From Bacteroidota bacterium (GTDB lineage: Bacteria; Bacteroidota; Rhodothermia; Rhodothermales; UBA10348), in NCBI GenBank assembly GCA_027620595.1, contig JAQCDI010000009.1, positions 1 to 20,646 on the forward strand: DNA of 20,646 nucleotides. Direction: 5' to 3'. The translations under genes were made by a program, and so were the position numbers. Shown here piece by piece: positions 13,191 through 20,646 of the stretch. The notes beneath the pieces are model-generated. The model saw only the letters and a list, made by a program, of their open reading frames with translations. It was not told where the DNA came from and did no database searches. Every line of letters begins with the position of its first letter. Position 1 is the stretch's first letter.

Positions 13191-14390
13191 CTAGATGTCT
13201 GACGTCATGATGAATGTCGGGCGCTGCGCAAAGGAGTGGTAGAAAGGCCGGAAACGCTCGGTATTGTAGTACTTGGCCACGTCGACCACTTTTTTCGTGC
13301 CGACCACGACATCGAGCGGGACGTTGTCGTAGGTCCCGTTGCGCACGCTGACCAACCGACCGTTGGAGCGGTTCAGGATCAGGTCCAGGGCCAGGTTGCC
13401 AAAGGCCATCGGGACGATCGAGTCCAGGGCGTCCGGATCCCCGCAACGCACCAGGTAACCCAGGCGTTGACTGACCACGTTGACGCGCTTGCCATTGTTG
13501 TATTTGGGCGATAGGCGCTTGAGGTCGGAAGCCACCTTGTCCCCGATACCTCCCAGTTTCTTGTGTCCGTACTGATCGGCTTCCTCCCCTTCGAACGACA
13601 TGCCCGAATGATGCGCCATCGTGGCCCCTTCGGACACCAGCACGACGGCATACTTGCTCGGATGACGGTTCCGGTCGTATGTCAGGATTTCGGCCAGGTG
13701 TTCGGGATCGAACGGGTGTTCGGGAATGACACACCGGTCGGCCGCCCCGGCCATCGTGGGCAACAGGGCCGAAAATCCGGCATAGCGACCGAAGACCTCG
13801 ATCACCAGGTAGCGCTCGTGCGAACCGGCCGACGTCCGCAGCGTGTGCGCCAGCTCGATGGTGCGCGTCACGCACGTCCCGAAGCCGATGCAGTAGTCCG
13901 TGCCGGGCACGTCGTTGTCCATCGTCTTGGGAATGGCAATGACCTTGACCCCTTCCTTGTAGAGCCGGTGGCCGTAGCTGAGCGTATCGTCCCCGCCGAT
14001 CGGAATCAGGTAGTCCAGCCCCAGGAATTCGATGTTCTTGAGGATGTCTGGCGTGATGTCGTTGATGTCATCGGTGTAGCGGTCGGCCAGATGCGCCGGA
14101 ACCATGGCCTTGGGCAGGTGGCTCGGGCGGGTGCGGGACGAATGCAGGAACGTGCCTCCGGTCCTTCCCGCACGGTTCACCACCTCCTCGGTCAGGACCT
14201 TGTAGCACTCCGAGTTGTCGGCATCCGGCTGCGGAACGATGTCCACCAGACCGGCCCAACCGCGGCGGATCCCGATCACGCGGTACCCTTCGCGCATGGC
14301 GCGGATGGTCACGGCGCGGATGGCGGGATTGAGGCCGGGGACGTCGCCGCCGCCCGTAAGGATGCCGATGGTGCCTTTGTAGGAAGTCAT
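13191..14390 (-). CDS. 6-phosphofructokinase, pyrophosphate-dependent type by active-site residues
   Basis: This is a 399-aa protein. The ATG at 14390 is chosen because it gives the standard N-terminus MTSYKGTIGILTGGGDVPGL; an in-frame ATG at 14504 would add 38 unrelated residues. Key segments are GGGDVPGLN (13-21), GGTFLHSSRTRP (78-89), IGGDD (131-135), PKTMDNDVPGTDYCIGF (154-170), and FGRYAGF further on. The position equal to E. coli Gly104 is Asp135 and that equal to Gly124 is Lys155. Asp and Lys at these sites are the established mark of PPi-dependent rather than ATP-dependent PFK. The enzyme would then interconvert fructose 6-phosphate and fructose 1,6-bisphosphate using PPi/Pi, reversibly. 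It lies 165 nt downstream of the SDR gene on the same strand. The cofactor is an inference. Confidence 0.93.
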   Translation of the reverse strand: MTSYKGTIGILTGGGDVPGLNPAIRAVTIRAMREGYRVIGIRRGWAGLVDIVPQPDADNSECYKVLTEEVVNRAGRTGGTFLHSSRTRPSHLPKAMVPAHLADRYTDDINDITPDILKNIEFLGLDYLIPIGGDDTLSYGHRLYKEGVKVIAIPKTMDNDVPGTDYCIGFGTCVTRTIELAHTLRTSAGSHERYLVIEVFGRYAGFSALLPTMAGAADRCVIPEHPFDPEHLAEILTYDRNRHPSKYAVVLVSEGATMAHHSGMSFEGEEADQYGHKKLGGIGDKVASDLKRLSPKYNNGKRVNVVSQRLGYLVRCGDPDALDSIVPMAFGNLALDLILNRSNGRLVSVRNGTYDNVPLDVVVGTKKVVDVAKYYNTERFRPFYHSFAQRPTFIMTSDI

Positions 14391-14519
14391 GGTGGATGCA
14401 GGAAGAATTGGGGTTGGGGGGCGATCCGCAGGCAGCGGACTGGATTGCTTGCCGAGCTTGAATGCCGCTCGGGATGGCGGGGCACGCAGCGGAAGTAACG
14501 ACACCCCGGGGGCCGGATC

Positions 14520-14535
14520 AACCGGAATTCCGGTT
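14520..14535. repeat. 16-bp perfect palindrome upstream of the PFK gene
   Basis: AACCGGAATTCCGGTT lies between the SDR stop (14556) and the PFK start (14390), 130 bp ahead of the PFK ATG. Neither strand has a T-run after it, so an operator is at least as likely as a terminator. Confidence 0.5.
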
Positions 14536-14555
14536 TGGCAACCACGGTGAATCCC

Positions 14556-15209
14556 TTACCCGAAAGCGTGGATCGTGGCGCCGTTCAAACTGGCCCCCGA
14601 CGGCGAGCAGAGGTGCAGGAAGTGCTCGACCAGATCCTCGGCCGACACCCCTTTCGCCTCTCCTGCCTCTCCTCCGAAAAGGATCATGGAAGGCGCCACA
14701 GCATGGGCGCGCAGACCTGCGTCGGCATATTCCGCTGCCAGCGCTTCCACCAGACGGACCACACCGGCCTTGGAAGCCGAATACGCAGCCTGCTGAGCTG
14801 CGCCCTGTACGCTTCCCTGCCGGGATGCCAAGGCAATCAACGTCCCGCCCTGATCCGCCATCCGGCGGGCCGCCTCCCGGAAAAGCAGGAATGTGCTGGT
14901 CAGGTTTACCTCCATCATCGTGCGCCAGTCCTTCAGCGACGTCTCGGCCAGGGGAGCCATGGCCCACATGCCCACCGTGTGGATCAGTACGGACGGCGTG
15001 CCATGGTCGATCACGATGCCCTCGAACACACCCGCCACCGACGTCTCGTCGGTGGCGTCCATGGCTAGGATGGGTGCATCCCCTCCGCTTCGCGCTTCAC
15101 GGTCCACGCCCACGACGCGGTATCCGGCATCGAGGAAACCGCGGACGGCAACGGTTCCGAGCCGTCCAGCAGCTCCGGTGATCAGGGCCAGGGGAGATTC
15201 AATTGCCAT
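14556..15209 (-). CDS. Short-chain dehydrogenase/reductase (SDR)
   Basis: This is a 217-aa cytoplasmic protein. The dinucleotide-binding motif is TGAAGRLG (11-18). Asp36 at the end of strand 2 (VVGVDREAR) points to NAD rather than NADP. Asp51 (AMDATDE) contacts the adenine. Asn102 (EVNLTSTF), Ser129 (LASRQGS), Tyr143 and Lys147 (YSASK) make a complete catalytic tetrad, so an active oxidoreductase is expected. The usual NNAG motif is replaced by IHTVG. At 217 aa it is shorter than most classical SDRs (about 250 aa), because the region after the active site is short. Such short, RLG-type members include dihydropteridine-reductase-like proteins, but the substrate is unknown. Its ATG overlaps the stop of the upstream lipoprotein by one base (TGATG), so translation is probably coupled. 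Confidence 0.88.
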   Translation of the reverse strand: MAIESPLALITGAAGRLGTVAVRGFLDAGYRVVGVDREARSGGDAPILAMDATDETSVAGVFEGIVIDHGTPSVLIHTVGMWAMAPLAETSLKDWRTMMEVNLTSTFLLFREAARRMADQGGTLIALASRQGSVQGAAQQAAYSASKAGVVRLVEALAAEYADAGLRAHAVAPSMILFGGEAGEAKGVSAEDLVEHFLHLCSPSGASLNGATIHAFG

Positions 15210-15742
15210 CAGTCAGCCTGCGAAGTATGGTCATAAAGGACTTTCCATCCGGTATCCGTGCGCGTCATCAGCAACGTGTACCGCCCGCCTATGTCGGCCC
15301 AGGCCCCACCCCGTTTCAGGTTCCAAGCACCGAAAGCCAGCGCCCAGTCGGCCGAGAGCACGTCCACTTTGATGTCACTGAAGGTCAACTCCCCCATGGC
15401 ATCCCGGTCCGGATAGGTGTCCCGGTAGCGCTGCATGGCCGCATCCCACCCGTAGCGGACCGATCCGCCGGAGGTGAACCGAAGCGTATCCGAAACCACG
15501 TAATCGGCCATGAAGGCATCGATGTCGCCCGCATTCCATGCTTCCTGTTGACGCATGAGAAGAGCCGTGATGGCTTCCCGATCCCCCGCAGCATCCGACA
15601 GCAAGGTCGGCTGATCCGGCGCCTCAGCGGGCGAACCGCAACCGGCAACGGACCCGGCCAGCAGGAGGAGAAAGAAAATGACCAGGGGGGTGGCACGGAA
15701 AATGCCCCTTCGCACGTTGGGTACCATGGACGTCCGGATCAT
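15209..15742 (-). CDS. Lipoprotein with NTF2-like (SnoaL/DUF4440) domain
   Basis: This is a 177-aa protein. The N-terminus is a lipoprotein signal: basic residues, then TPLVIFFLLLLAGSVAGC with the acylated Cys at 35. The mature domain (about residues 50-177) has the cone-shaped NTF2-like pattern: the helix DREAITALLMRQQEAWNAGD, then IDAFMADY, RFTSGG, YRDTYPDRDAMGELTFSDIK, VLSADWALAFGAWNL, and the final strands GRYTLLMTRTDTGWKVLYDH. This resembles the DUF4440/SnoaL group, used variously for small-molecule binding or catalysis, with no fixed reaction. Either ATG 15742 or ATG 15727 could be the start; both keep the lipobox. It overlaps the SDR start by one base, so the two form an operon, probably running on into PFK. 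Confidence 0.85.
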   Translation of the reverse strand: MIRTSMVPNVRRGIFRATPLVIFFLLLLAGSVAGCGSPAEAPDQPTLLSDAAGDREAITALLMRQQEAWNAGDIDAFMADYVVSDTLRFTSGGSVRYGWDAAMQRYRDTYPDRDAMGELTFSDIKVDVLSADWALAFGAWNLKRGGAWADIGGRYTLLMTRTDTGWKVLYDHTSQAD

Positions 15743-15743
15743 A

Positions 15744-15772
15744 TTGATATGGGTGGCAATGCTGCCGATAAT
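15744..15772 (+). promoter_or_regulatory. Candidate sprA promoter
   Basis: TTGATA (15744-15749) and GATAAT (15767-15772) are separated by exactly 17 bp. Each hexamer differs from the sigma-70 consensus by one base, the best match seen in the window. It would give sprA an untranslated leader of roughly 240 nt. It lies at the very start of the minus-strand lipoprotein, so the two promoters would overlap. Confidence 0.45.
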
Positions 15773-15792
15773 CTAATGGAACGCGAACGGAT

Positions 15793-15819
15793 TTCCGGAG
15801 AACCTTCCGCCTTCCGGAG
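15793..15819. repeat. 8-bp direct repeat downstream of the candidate sprA promoter
   Basis: TTCCGGAG occurs at 15793-15800 and 15812-15819, 19 bp apart, close to two helical turns. Each copy contains the palindrome TCCGGA. The place and spacing would suit an operator, but the words are short and GC-rich. Confidence 0.3.
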
Positions 15820-16016
15820 CATACGCCCCCGTTCAGGTCCCAGACCTCTCCCCACCGGCAAAACACAGCCCCTGCACCGTTCTATACGTTTCACCGCTAC
15901 GCACTCGAAATCCGATGCACCGGTGACCGACCTTCACCGATGGTCGGCCCCCGGTCTATCCACGAACGGTCCCCTCTGTCGTTTTGCAGCACGAACCGGT
16001 AACAACCAGGTTTTCC

Positions 16017-19000
16017 GTGGACACACCGTCCGCGTCCCGCTCCCTGCGCCACGTCCTGGCAGTGGCCGTGGCCCTGTTTGTCGTCTCCATGGTGTGGGTC
16101 AGTTCGGCAGCCACCGATCCGGACCTGGCCGAGTGGCGCGCTGCCTCCCGCTACATTGCCCGCGCTGACACCGATTCAGTGGCCGTGGATACGCTGGATG
16201 TGGACAGCCTGCTGGCTGATTCCCTCTTCGTACCCGATTCTGCGCTGGTCTGGGAGTACATTCCAGCCTTCCGCCGGGATGATTGGGGTGCCAAGGTCGC
16301 GCCGACGGACCGGTTGGTCATGTCGCCCTCCCTGGGCCGCTGGTGGAAGTATGATGTCGCTTTCGACACGTTGGCGCGGACCTACACGGCCCGCGAGGTG
16401 GTGGGCGAGACCGACGTCCGTTTTCCCGTCTCCCTCAACTATGACGAGTACCGGGCGGCCCGTCTGGCCCGGGACATGGACGGCAACTGGCGCGAGCTCA
16501 TCATCCAGAAGGAACGGGCTGCGGAGCAGCGCCGGCGGGGTGGACTCGGGTTCAACATCGTCGTGCCCGGCGGACGACAGAGCGCGTTCCGGACCATCTT
16601 CGGCGCCAACGAGGTGGACCTCCGGGTCAATGGTACGGCCGACATCCAGGCGGGCTTCGACTATCGAAAGAGCGACCAGCAGGTGTCCATTACGGGAAAA
16701 CCGAGTCAGCTGGACCCCGAATTCAAGCAGGACCTGAGCCTGGGCATCACGGGAACGATCGGGGACAAGCTGCGCATCAACGTCAATTACGACTCACGCA
16801 ACCAGTTCGACTACCAGAACCAGCTCAAGCTGGAATACACCGGGTACGAGGACGAGATCATCCAGAAGATCGAGGCCGGCAACGTCTTCCTCCAGACGCC
16901 CTCTTCCCTCATCCGTGGTGGCCAGAGCCTTTTCGGCATCAAGAGCGAGTTCCAGCTGGGCGGAGTTCGCCTCACCACCGTCATGTCCCAGCAGGAAGGG
17001 CAGTCCAACAGCCTGAACATCGAAGGCGGCTCCGAACAGACGGAATTCGACCTCCGCCCGACGGACTACGATGAGGCCACCCACTTCTTCCTGAGCTACT
17101 ACTTCCGCAACCGGTTCGAGGACGCGCTGCGGGATCCTCCCAACATCCGGGTGGCCAACGGATTCGAACGCATCACGGAAATCGAGGTCTGGAAACTCAT
17201 GCCGACCCGGCCCGAGGAGGAAAACGTGCGGCAGGTCGTCGCCGTTGTGGACCTCGGAGAGAGCCCTGACCTGCTGTCCCAGGCCAATGAATACTCGGCC
17301 CAGGTCCTCCCCGCCAACAATGCCGACCAGTATGACGACGCACCGGGTGGAGAACTGGACACGGAGCTCCGCGACGGGAATGCGGCTTCGGGCTCCTACC
17401 TCGAAGAGCTCAAGGACCTCTCGTCCTCGGACTTCCAGGTGGGCAAGTTCAAGCGACTCGAGCGAGGACGCGACTACGATGTGGACGAGGTGCTCGGCTA
17501 CGTGACCATGCGCCAGCGCATCCAGGAGAGCGAAGGTCTGGCCGTGGCTTTCCGCTATCGTGCCAGCGGTCGCACCTACCAGGTAGGGGACTTCTCGACC
17601 GACACCGGCGGTTCGGACGGAGGCCAGAACGAAGACAAGATCGTCCTGAAGCTCATCCGACCGGTGCAGCTTCGCCAACCTGCTCCTGAGGCACTGTTCA
17701 ACCCTGCTGCCTGGTATCTGGAGATGCGCAACATCTACCGGCTTCCCAGCCGGGCCATACAGCCCAATGAGTTCGAACTCCAGGTCTTCTACGAACCACC
17801 AGGCAAGACGCCGTCGAAAACGCTCCCGGGCGCCGGCGGCACGTCCACCATCCTGCAGCTCACCGGGCTGGATCGCGTCAACGAAGACCAGGCCCTGGCT
17901 CCGGACGACCAGTTCGACTTCCTGGTCAACTACACCATCGTGCCGGGCGAGGGAACGCTCATTTTCCCGTACCTCGAGCCCTTCGGGGGTCGGCTGGTGG
18001 ACGTGGTCCGGCAGGGGGGCGGCACACCCGAGGCCCAGCAGTCCCTGATCAACCTCTTCGTCTTCGAGTCGCTCTACAGCCAGAAGAAGGCCAATGCCCG
18101 GCGCAACAGCCAGCATGACGTGTACCGGATCCGGGGGTCCTACCGGGGCTCGGCACAATCCTCCTACGACCTGAATGCCTTTTCGGGCGTCGTCGAGGGG
18201 TCTGTCCGGGTAACCAGCGGGGGCACCCCGCTCACGGAAGGAACGGACTTCGTCGTGGAGTACTCCGGTACGGGGCTCGTCCAGATCATCAACCCGGCCT
18301 TCCTCACGGCCGGGCGCGATATCGAGATCGAGTTCGAGCAGAACTCCTTCTTCAACGTCCAGAAGAAGACCCTCGTGGGGATGCGGGCGGACTACACGCT
18401 GGATGAACGGTTGTCCCTCGGGGCCACGGTGATGCAGATGAAGCAGAAGTCCCCGATCGACAAATACCGGATCGGGGAAGAGCCCATCTCGAACACCATC
18501 TGGGGTGTGGACGGCGCCCTCAAACTCGAACCGCGCTGGATGACCCGCGCCATCGACTACGTCCCGCTGCTGCAGACCAAGGAGCCGTCCGCCATATCCC
18601 TGAGCGGTGAATTCGCGCAGTTGCGGCCCGGCAACACCCAGACGATTGCGTTCGAACGCACCCGCAGGGACCTGCAGGAAGCCGGTCGGGACTTCTCCCG
18701 GGACGAGGTCGGAGGAACGTCCTACATCGACGACTTCGAGGGCTTCGAGAACACGTTCACGATGATGCAGCCCGGAACGTGGGGGCTGTCCGCTGCTCCA
18801 GATTCGATTGGCGCCATCGACCGCTCGGGCATCCAGGGCGGATTCCGGGCCGACTCGCTCCGCACCAACTGGCGCGGAACCTTCGGATGGTACCGCATCA
18901 ATGCCAATATGCTGCGGGAAATCCCGACCATCGCCTACTCGGCCGATGCCATCCGCATCTACCGCATTGACGAGGTCTTCCCGAACCGGGACACGCGCGC

Positions 19001-20646
19001 CGAGATCGACCCAACCCTGGAGACGTTCGACATATACTTCAATCCGAGCGAGCGCGGGCCGTACAACTACACGCAGGACCTGCGCAGCTTCCTGAACAAT
19101 CCGAAAGACGCGTGGGGCGGCATGACCCAGCGCCTGCCCGAGGGCTTCACGGACTTCAGCCTGAAGAACGTCGATTTCGTGGAGTTCGTCTTCCGACCCT
19201 TCCCCGAAAACCCGGCGGGTGACGCCGGCACGGATGCCAAGATCTATGTTGACATCGGGTCCATTTCCGAGGACATCCTGCCCGACGAGAAGCTGAACAA
19301 CGAAGACGGCCTGTCCACTGCCACCATCACCGAAGGGGGTGTTCTGGCCTGGGGCCGCAGTCCCACAGGCGCGCAGAACAGCGTGGTGGATATCGACGAT
19401 GCCTCCCGCCGAACGGAGGACCTCGGCCTCGACGGTCTGGCCAGCGGATCTGCCCAGTATCCGCCCTTCGCCACGGAGGAAGTCCATTTTTCCGACTTCC
19501 TCAATTCCCTCGATCGCAATTCGAGCGACCCGCGCTACCGGGCCGAGGTGGCCAAGGCCCTGGCCGACCCCTCGGGCGACGATTACCACTACTTCGGCAA
19601 CACCCAGTTCTTCCAGAACTCCGAGTACTTCCCGTCGCCGGCCACTTTCCAGCAGCATTTCACCCGCTACTTTGCCGGGCACGAGCTCAACGCCTTCGAG
19701 ACCCAGACCAAGTTGGCCAACAACACATCGGTCAAACGAGGCAACTCGCGTTTCCCCGACTCCGAGGACCGCAACCTCAACTCGACGGTGGATACCGAGA
19801 ACAGCTACTTCCAGTACGAAATCCCGCTGTCGCGTCGCTCCCTTGACTCCCTTGCCGCACCCCAGCGCGTGGATGACTTCATCGTCGGCGAAGTAACCGA
19901 TGCCGATGGAAATGGCACCGGATGGTACCAGGTGCGCATTCCCGTTCAGCAGTTCTCCCGCAGAGTCGGGGATATCCAGGACTTCTCCCTGATCGAGTTC
20001 ATCCGGGTCTGGACGACGGGCCATGAAGTGCCGTTCACGGCGCGGTTCGCCTCCCTCGAGCTCGTCGGTTCGCAGTGGCAGAAATCGGAGCAGATCACGC
20101 TCGAGCGGGAAACTCCCTTCGACACCACCGGCACCGATACCCGCCTGACCATCGCCAGCATCAACAACGAGGAGAACGCCGAGACCTACCTGCCCCCCGT
20201 CGGCGCCGTGGTCAGTCAGTCCCGTCTGGCGTCGGGTCGGGTGCAGAATGCGCGGGAGCAGTCCCTTGTCGTACGTGTGGAGAACCTCGGACCAGGTCAG
20301 CAGCGGGCCATTTTCAAGACGCAGAACCAGGGCCTCGACCTGCTCAAGTACTCCAACCTGCGCATGTTCGTCCATGCCCACGGGCAGCTCGGGGACGGTC
20401 GGGACCTGGCCTCCTTCCCGCTCGAGGAGTCCCGCACCAAGGCCAAACTCTTCGTCCGCCTGGGTTCGAACGAAACCAACGACTACTACGAATACGAGCA
20501 GCCCCTCACCCCCAGCTTCGAGACGGCCGGCAACTCGGACGAACTGTGGCGAACCGCGGTGGACTGGGACGGCATGTTCCGGGATCTGGGTTCGATGAAC
20601 ATCGAGCTGGGCGCCTTCAACCAGCTCAAGGTGGCACGGGACCGGG
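16017..20646 (+). CDS. sprA: SprA, outer-membrane translocon of the type IX secretion system (3' partial)
   Basis: The frame is open from GTG 16017 to the right edge: 1543 codons with no stop. SprA proteins are about 2300-2500 aa, so roughly a third is missing. The GTG gives a signal peptide (RSLRHVLAVAVALFVVSMVW); no better start was found. SprA hallmarks appear in order: SPSLGRWWKYDV near the N-terminus, a first barrel block with KQDLSLGITGTIGDKLRINV and NQFDYQNQLKLEYTGYEDEI, then QLGGVRLTTVMSQQEGQS, AWYLEMRNIYRLPS, the conserved YIDDFEG at residue 903, FYWR-like FGWYRIN and ERGPYNY. SprA forms a giant 36-strand barrel through which proteins with C-terminal sorting domains leave the periplasm. 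The YCF48-like protein at 1037 is a candidate cargo. The gene is read away from the lipoprotein-SDR-PFK group. Confidence 0.93.
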   Translation, partial: MDTPSASRSLRHVLAVAVALFVVSMVWVSSAATDPDLAEWRAASRYIARADTDSVAVDTLDVDSLLADSLFVPDSALVWEYIPAFRRDDWGAKVAPTDRLVMSPSLGRWWKYDVAFDTLARTYTAREVVGETDVRFPVSLNYDEYRAARLARDMDGNWRELIIQKERAAEQRRRGGLGFNIVVPGGRQSAFRTIFGANEVDLRVNGTADIQAGFDYRKSDQQVSITGKPSQLDPEFKQDLSLGITGTIGDKLRINVNYDSRNQFDYQNQLKLEYTGYEDEIIQKIEAGNVFLQTPSSLIRGGQSLFGIKSEFQLGGVRLTTVMSQQEGQSNSLNIEGGSEQTEFDLRPTDYDEATHFFLSYYFRNRFEDALRDPPNIRVANGFERITEIEVWKLMPTRPEEENVRQVVAVVDLGESPDLLSQANEYSAQVLPANNADQYDDAPGGELDTELRDGNAASGSYLEELKDLSSSDFQVGKFKRLERGRDYDVDEVLGYVTMRQRIQESEGLAVAFRYRASGRTYQVGDFSTDTGGSDGGQNEDKIVLKLIRPVQLRQPAPEALFNPAAWYLEMRNIYRLPSRAIQPNEFELQVFYEPPGKTPSKTLPGAGGTSTILQLTGLDRVNEDQALAPDDQFDFLVNYTIVPGEGTLIFPYLEPFGGRLVDVVRQGGGTPEAQQSLINLFVFESLYSQKKANARRNSQHDVYRIRGSYRGSAQSSYDLNAFSGVVEGSVRVTSGGTPLTEGTDFVVEYSGTGLVQIINPAFLTAGRDIEIEFEQNSFFNVQKKTLVGMRADYTLDERLSLGATVMQMKQKSPIDKYRIGEEPISNTIWGVDGALKLEPRWMTRAIDYVPLLQTKEPSAISLSGEFAQLRPGNTQTIAFERTRRDLQEAGRDFSRDEVGGTSYIDDFEGFENTFTMMQPGTWGLSAAPDSIGAIDRSGIQGGFRADSLRTNWRGTFGWYRINANMLREIPTIAYSADAIRIYRIDEVFPNRDTRAEIDPTLETFDIYFNPSERGPYNYTQDLRSFLNNPKDAWGGMTQRLPEGFTDFSLKNVDFVEFVFRPFPENPAGDAGTDAKIYVDIGSISEDILPDEKLNNEDGLSTATITEGGVLAWGRSPTGAQNSVVDIDDASRRTEDLGLDGLASGSAQYPPFATEEVHFSDFLNSLDRNSSDPRYRAEVAKALADPSGDDYHYFGNTQFFQNSEYFPSPATFQQHFTRYFAGHELNAFETQTKLANNTSVKRGNSRFPDSEDRNLNSTVDTENSYFQYEIPLSRRSLDSLAAPQRVDDFIVGEVTDADGNGTGWYQVRIPVQQFSRRVGDIQDFSLIEFIRVWTTGHEVPFTARFASLELVGSQWQKSEQITLERETPFDTTGTDTRLTIASINNEENAETYLPPVGAVVSQSRLASGRVQNAREQSLVVRVENLGPGQQRAIFKTQNQGLDLLKYSNLRMFVHAHGQLGDGRDLASFPLEESRTKAKLFVRLGSNETNDYYEYEQPLTPSFETAGNSDELWRTAVDWDGMFRDLGSMNIELGAFNQLKVARDR

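Larger units (their letters stand above)
15743..16016. other. Divergent intergenic region, no gene
   Basis: These 274 bp separate the minus-strand lipoprotein from sprA. I see no convincing coding frame. They hold a near-consensus promoter at 15744-15772, an 8-bp direct repeat (TTCCGGAG at 15793-15800 and 15812-15819) just past the expected start of transcription, and a 6-bp stem (CCGACC 15927-15932, GGTCGG 15942-15947) in what would be the sprA leader. Confidence 0.6.

Noticed and set aside
11572..13875. 767-codon minus-strand open frame across the ABC permease and part of PFK
   Set aside because: It overlaps two well-supported genes, and its Gln/Gly/Arg/His-rich translation looks like a shadow of hydrophobic membrane-protein codons.
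16794..20381. 1195-codon open frame on the minus strand inside sprA
   Set aside because: It is fully antisense to a confident SprA sequence. High-GC coding DNA often leaves the opposite frame open, and the translation shows no recognisable domain.

Overview
The window is high-GC DNA (roughly 60-65% by eye) with densely packed genes on both strands. I read it as chromosomal DNA from a Bacteroidota-related bacterium of the Rhodothermota/Balneolota type. Three things support this. A large SprA (type IX secretion translocon) gene runs off the right edge. A secreted YCF48/BNR-repeat protein carries a C-terminal YPNPF-type T9SS sorting domain. Most start codons lack a Shine-Dalgarno sequence, as is usual in that lineage. 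The exact taxon is inference. I saw no rRNA, tRNA, CRISPR array, insertion sequence, integrase or prophage gene.

Layout. Bases 2-121 are the tail of a probable Gfo/Idh/MocA oxidoreductase. Next come an outer-membrane beta-barrel 'transporter' protein (191-922) with a hairpin terminator after it, the T9SS-sorted YCF48-like protein (1037-2449) and a tiny one-helix membrane protein (2476-2667). A promoter at about 2681-2709 then starts a tight three-gene unit: VOC protein, secreted M24 peptidase and saccharopine/lysine-dehydrogenase-like enzyme (2743-5638). It ends in an intrinsic terminator, with a second perfect hairpin just beyond. A small basic orphan protein (5787-6227) converges on dinB (6252-7337, minus).

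Divergent from dinB are a lipoprotein and a 107-aa helical protein of unknown function (7421-8208). The core replication/repair cluster dnaX - ybaB - recR (8326-11386) follows, with a two-module ABC permease (11389-13107) placed 2 nt after recR. A minus-strand group then runs right to left: an NTF2-like lipoprotein, an SDR oxidoreductase whose start overlaps the lipoprotein stop, and a phosphofructokinase with pyrophosphate-type active-site residues (15742 to 13191). A 274-bp divergent region with a near-consensus promoter leads into sprA (16017 to the window end).

Functionally this is mostly housekeeping DNA: replication and recombination (dnaX, ybaB, recR, dinB), glycolysis (PFK), peptide/amino-acid turnover (M24 plus saccharopine-dehydrogenase-like) and secretion to the surface (SprA with a possible cargo). 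I did not find a convincing new multi-gene system. The items most worth a second look are the PPi-type PFK, the uncharacterised gene pair before dnaX with its unusually strong ribosome binding site, the lone permease behind recR, the hairpin pair upstream of the orphan basic protein, and the long sprA leader.
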